Of a stretch of DNA of 64,000 nucleotides, positions 62,076 through 64,000 are shown piece after piece (position 1 is the first letter of the stretch; every line of letters begins with the position of its first letter). A model generated the notes under the pieces. The model saw nothing but the letters and a program-made list of their open reading frames with translations, searched no databases and was not told the DNA's origin. Source of the DNA: Nitzschia sp. pyKryTriq1 (Eukaryota > Bacillariophyta > Bacillariophyceae > Bacillariales > Bacillariaceae). Both the position numbers and the translations under genes were made by a program. The stretch is from assembly GCA_956465555.1 (NCBI GenBank), contig OY101131.1, positions 571,469 to 635,468 on the forward strand, in the 5' to 3' direction.

Positions 62076-62727
62076 GATGGTTGTTGTTGTTGTTGTTCTT
62101 TTCTGATGAATCGTTGAGAGAATGATGTATGGTATCCAATTCTATGAGAATTCAATTTTATGAGAAAGATTGGAAACGCGGATGAGAGCAGATTGTGATC
62201 CATCATATGCATGCGGATCGAGAATCGAAGAAGATGGCGAATGTTCGGTAATTGTTCGTCCTTTTTCTACAGACAGTACGAGTTCTTGCAGTTGCTACGC
62301 CAGTTGTTATGTACGCATCTCCGATGATTGGTGATTGTCGTTGACACGCAGCGAAGACTGTGCAGGCGTCCGTGTTCCGATATATGTTCTTGTCAACAAT
62401 ACAGTACTAATACTGATACTGTACCGGATGATTGATTATGAGGTAAGGGTAGAAAATGAGACGGCGAAATTGAAGCGAGAAGCTCGCGAACCTCGTCGCG
62501 AAGATTCTTCTTCTTCCGAGAGGTCGGTACTGGACGGCGAATCCATAGCGGGACTGACTGAGTCGTGATTGGTGTCAAGGCTCCAGGCGCATTTCACCCC
62601 TCCTTTTGCTCATCTCGCTCTTGTTGGTGCCTTGTTTCTATTCTCTCTACTAGCTATAGTAGAGAAGAGAAGGGCGCAACGAAAAGCACCACCATCTCCG
62701 TTCGTTGGATAATATAAGGTCATCCTA
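62076..62727. other. Spacer between LEA and ankyrin/J genes
   Basis: About 650 bp. It contains a GTTGTT run just upstream of the LEA start, and CTCTCTACTAGCTATAGTAGAGAAG inverted words near 62643-62668. No gene is recognised. Confidence 0.35.
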
Positions 62728-64000
62728 CTACACCCGAGCAAAGACTCGAGGCTGTTGTTTGCCAGTGGGATCCACTTGCACATGAATGGTACTCGCGAGT
62801 CGCCGTCGTAAAAGATCCGACCATTTTCGGCACTTGTAGTCCTTGGGATCAATCATCATCATCGTTCTTCGTTCGCCCTCATTGTCATCGTTGTCACCGT
62901 CGTTATTGTGCCAATTCTTTTTGTATTCCTTGGGCAACTGGGCCAGCGACAATCCAGTCTCACGATAGGCATCTGTCAAGAGTAGACTGATCAAACGCCG
63001 TTCAAATTGGGCAAGCCTTTCTTCTAAATCAAGTATAAGTGGGGGTGCTGGGTGGCAGCCTTGTTGTAAACTCGCCATCTGTGGAATTGTCTTTGACGAC
63101 GACGATGATGAAGAATGCCACTCTGGGAGCCATAACAAAGTTGGGTAATCGTGAAGCGCGGCATTTCTTGTAGCCAATCGTACTTTGGCATCATAGAGAG
63201 CAGGATTCTCCCACCAATCCACCAAGAGTTGATAAGCTTCTTGTAGTGAGTTCCACGATGATGATGGTTCATTACCATTGTTGTTGTGGTTCTTCACGTG
63301 GACGATCTTCTCATGATCAGTGCAAGTGTTGATGACGTCTCGTTGATTTCGCTGCCGATCAGGATGCCACTGCTTGGCAAGTCGATGGTAGGTAGATCGA
63401 AGCTCATCGAGGGTTGGTGGTGCTGGATGGATTTCTTCACAGCCGCCGATTGCCGATGGTGTAGTATTCACAGCTGGAGATGAATCATTATTTACTATGC
63501 ACTGCCTATTATTAGTCCAGTCCCACCAGAACCCAAGTAGTCGCAAAGCTTGTGTTCGAATAGGAGACGCATGGCGGCGTATCCAAGTAGCCATGATATT
63601 ACCATGTTTTCCACTTCGCTCGGCACAGTCGGCGGCCGTATTTCCTTGATGATCCCGAATATTGTCTTGGACGTTTCGTTGGTAGACTAGATACTGGACC
63701 ACGGCCAAATTTCCCGCGAATGCTGCCTTGTGTAACGGTGTTTGACCGTGGTGATTGGGGTCGTTGTGGGCAACACCACACTCTTCCAACAACCAGTGAC
63801 AACAGCGCCACAATAAATGATGATGTTGATGATGATAAGAGCATGAAGAATCGTCGTCGTAGTCCTCCTTCTCATTATTGGAATTTGCATTGGATGATGA
63901 TGATGATGACGATAATGATGATAGGGGACACTTGGCCAGCCAGTGCGCCACGCCACATCCCCACGCATTGACAAAGTGAGGATCGGCTCCGAGCTCGCAC
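62728..64000 (-). CDS. Ankyrin-repeat + J-domain protein, 5' end beyond the window
   Basis: The frame is open to the right edge (ELGADPHFVNAWGCGVAHWL at the edge is ankyrin sequence), so the N-terminus is missing. At least 423 residues are visible. Ankyrin units: the edge copy, HHGQTPLHKAAFAGNLAVV and DHQGNTAADCAERSG. A J-like segment then follows (about 190-265 of the visible part): LDELRSTYHRLAKQWHPDRQ, with the HPD tripeptide that activates Hsp70, and SSSWNSLQEAYQLL as the third helix, separated by an Asn/His insert. The C-terminus has LDLEERLAQFERRLISLLL and a stop at 62728. Role: probable Hsp70 co-chaperone with ankyrin-mediated client or partner binding. Confidence 0.8.
   Translation of the reverse strand, partial: CELGADPHFVNAWGCGVAHWLAKCPLSSLSSSSSSSNANSNNEKEDYDDDSSCSYHHQHHHLLWRCCHWLLEECGVAHNDPNHHGQTPLHKAAFAGNLAVVQYLVYQRNVQDNIRDHQGNTAADCAERSGKHGNIMATWIRRHASPIRTQALRLLGFWWDWTNNRQCIVNNDSSPAVNTTPSAIGGCEEIHPAPPTLDELRSTYHRLAKQWHPDRQRNQRDVINTCTDHEKIVHVKNHNNNGNEPSSSWNSLQEAYQLLVDWWENPALYDAKVRLATRNAALHDYPTLLWLPEWHSSSSSSSKTIPQMASLQQGCHPAPPLILDLEERLAQFERRLISLLLTDAYRETGLSLAQLPKEYKKNWHNNDGDNDDNEGERRTMMMIDPKDYKCRKWSDLLRRRLASTIHVQVDPTGKQQPRVFARV

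Overview
The window reads as nuclear DNA of a photosynthetic stramenopile, most likely a pennate diatom. Genes are dense, lie on both strands without operons, and have zero to three short introns (about 75-180 bp, GT-AG). Several predicted proteins begin with a signal peptide followed by an aromatic-containing 'ASAFAP-like' junction (EAF-QP, EAF-TP, SAF-QS), which is the plastid import signature of algae with complex plastids. Gene content agrees: a plastid IspH/HDR, a thylakoid-lumen pentapeptide protein, a DUF1995 protein, a class C GPCR of the kind common in diatoms, and diatom-type SGNH and ankyrin families. I cannot name the species.

Layout. 1-9.7 kb: a partial low-complexity protein, an NDUFAF6-like complex I assembly factor, four-exon IspH, a diatom-type hypothetical protein, a class 3 lipase and three-exon BUB3. 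10.7-20.6 kb: a plastid P-loop kinase (YFH7/YggC-like), an Hsp70-like ATPase fused to a TPR domain, a PC-esterase type II membrane protein, an enoyl-reductase-like SDR and a 2OG-Fe(II) prolyl hydroxylase. 21-29.4 kb: an HtrL/YibB-type glycosyltransferase flanked by a pair of direct repeats, a MYND protein, a DHRS1-like SDR, a SulP/Vsb1-like transporter and an ankyrin protein. 30.9-44.5 kb: a damaged succinate-semialdehyde dehydrogenase, a four-exon DUF1995 protein, an ER-lumen/TM/SAP-domain protein, an SRPBCC protein, a GABA-B-like GPCR without a venus-flytrap domain, and a large ARM-repeat protein. 44.8-48.5 kb: two apparently identical 1853-bp units in head-to-tail tandem, each with a hairpin-rich leader, a short spliceable zinc-finger ORF, about 200-bp degenerate direct repeats and a 55-bp minisatellite. 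48.8-64 kb: a multi-TM protein with an SRRNL repeat tail, an SGNH-like type II membrane protein, a fragment of a retrotransposon gag-like ORF, a 1266-residue Ser/Arg-rich protein, a lumenal pentapeptide protein, a plastid LEA-like protein and the 3' part of an ankyrin + J-domain protein that runs off the right edge.

The genes do not form one pathway. Recurring themes are plastid proteins (IspH, kinase, DUF1995, lumenal pentapeptide protein, LEA), secretory-pathway enzymes acting on glycans or esters (lipase, PC-esterase, HtrL-type, SGNH, prolyl hydroxylase) and chaperone/proteostasis factors (Hsp70-TPR, ankyrin-J protein, ERp29-like protein). The least explained element is the tandem 1853-bp unit. 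The intergenic DNA is also unusual: it carries GTAC-dense islands and CTAGAGAG-type inverted repeats in many of the spacers.
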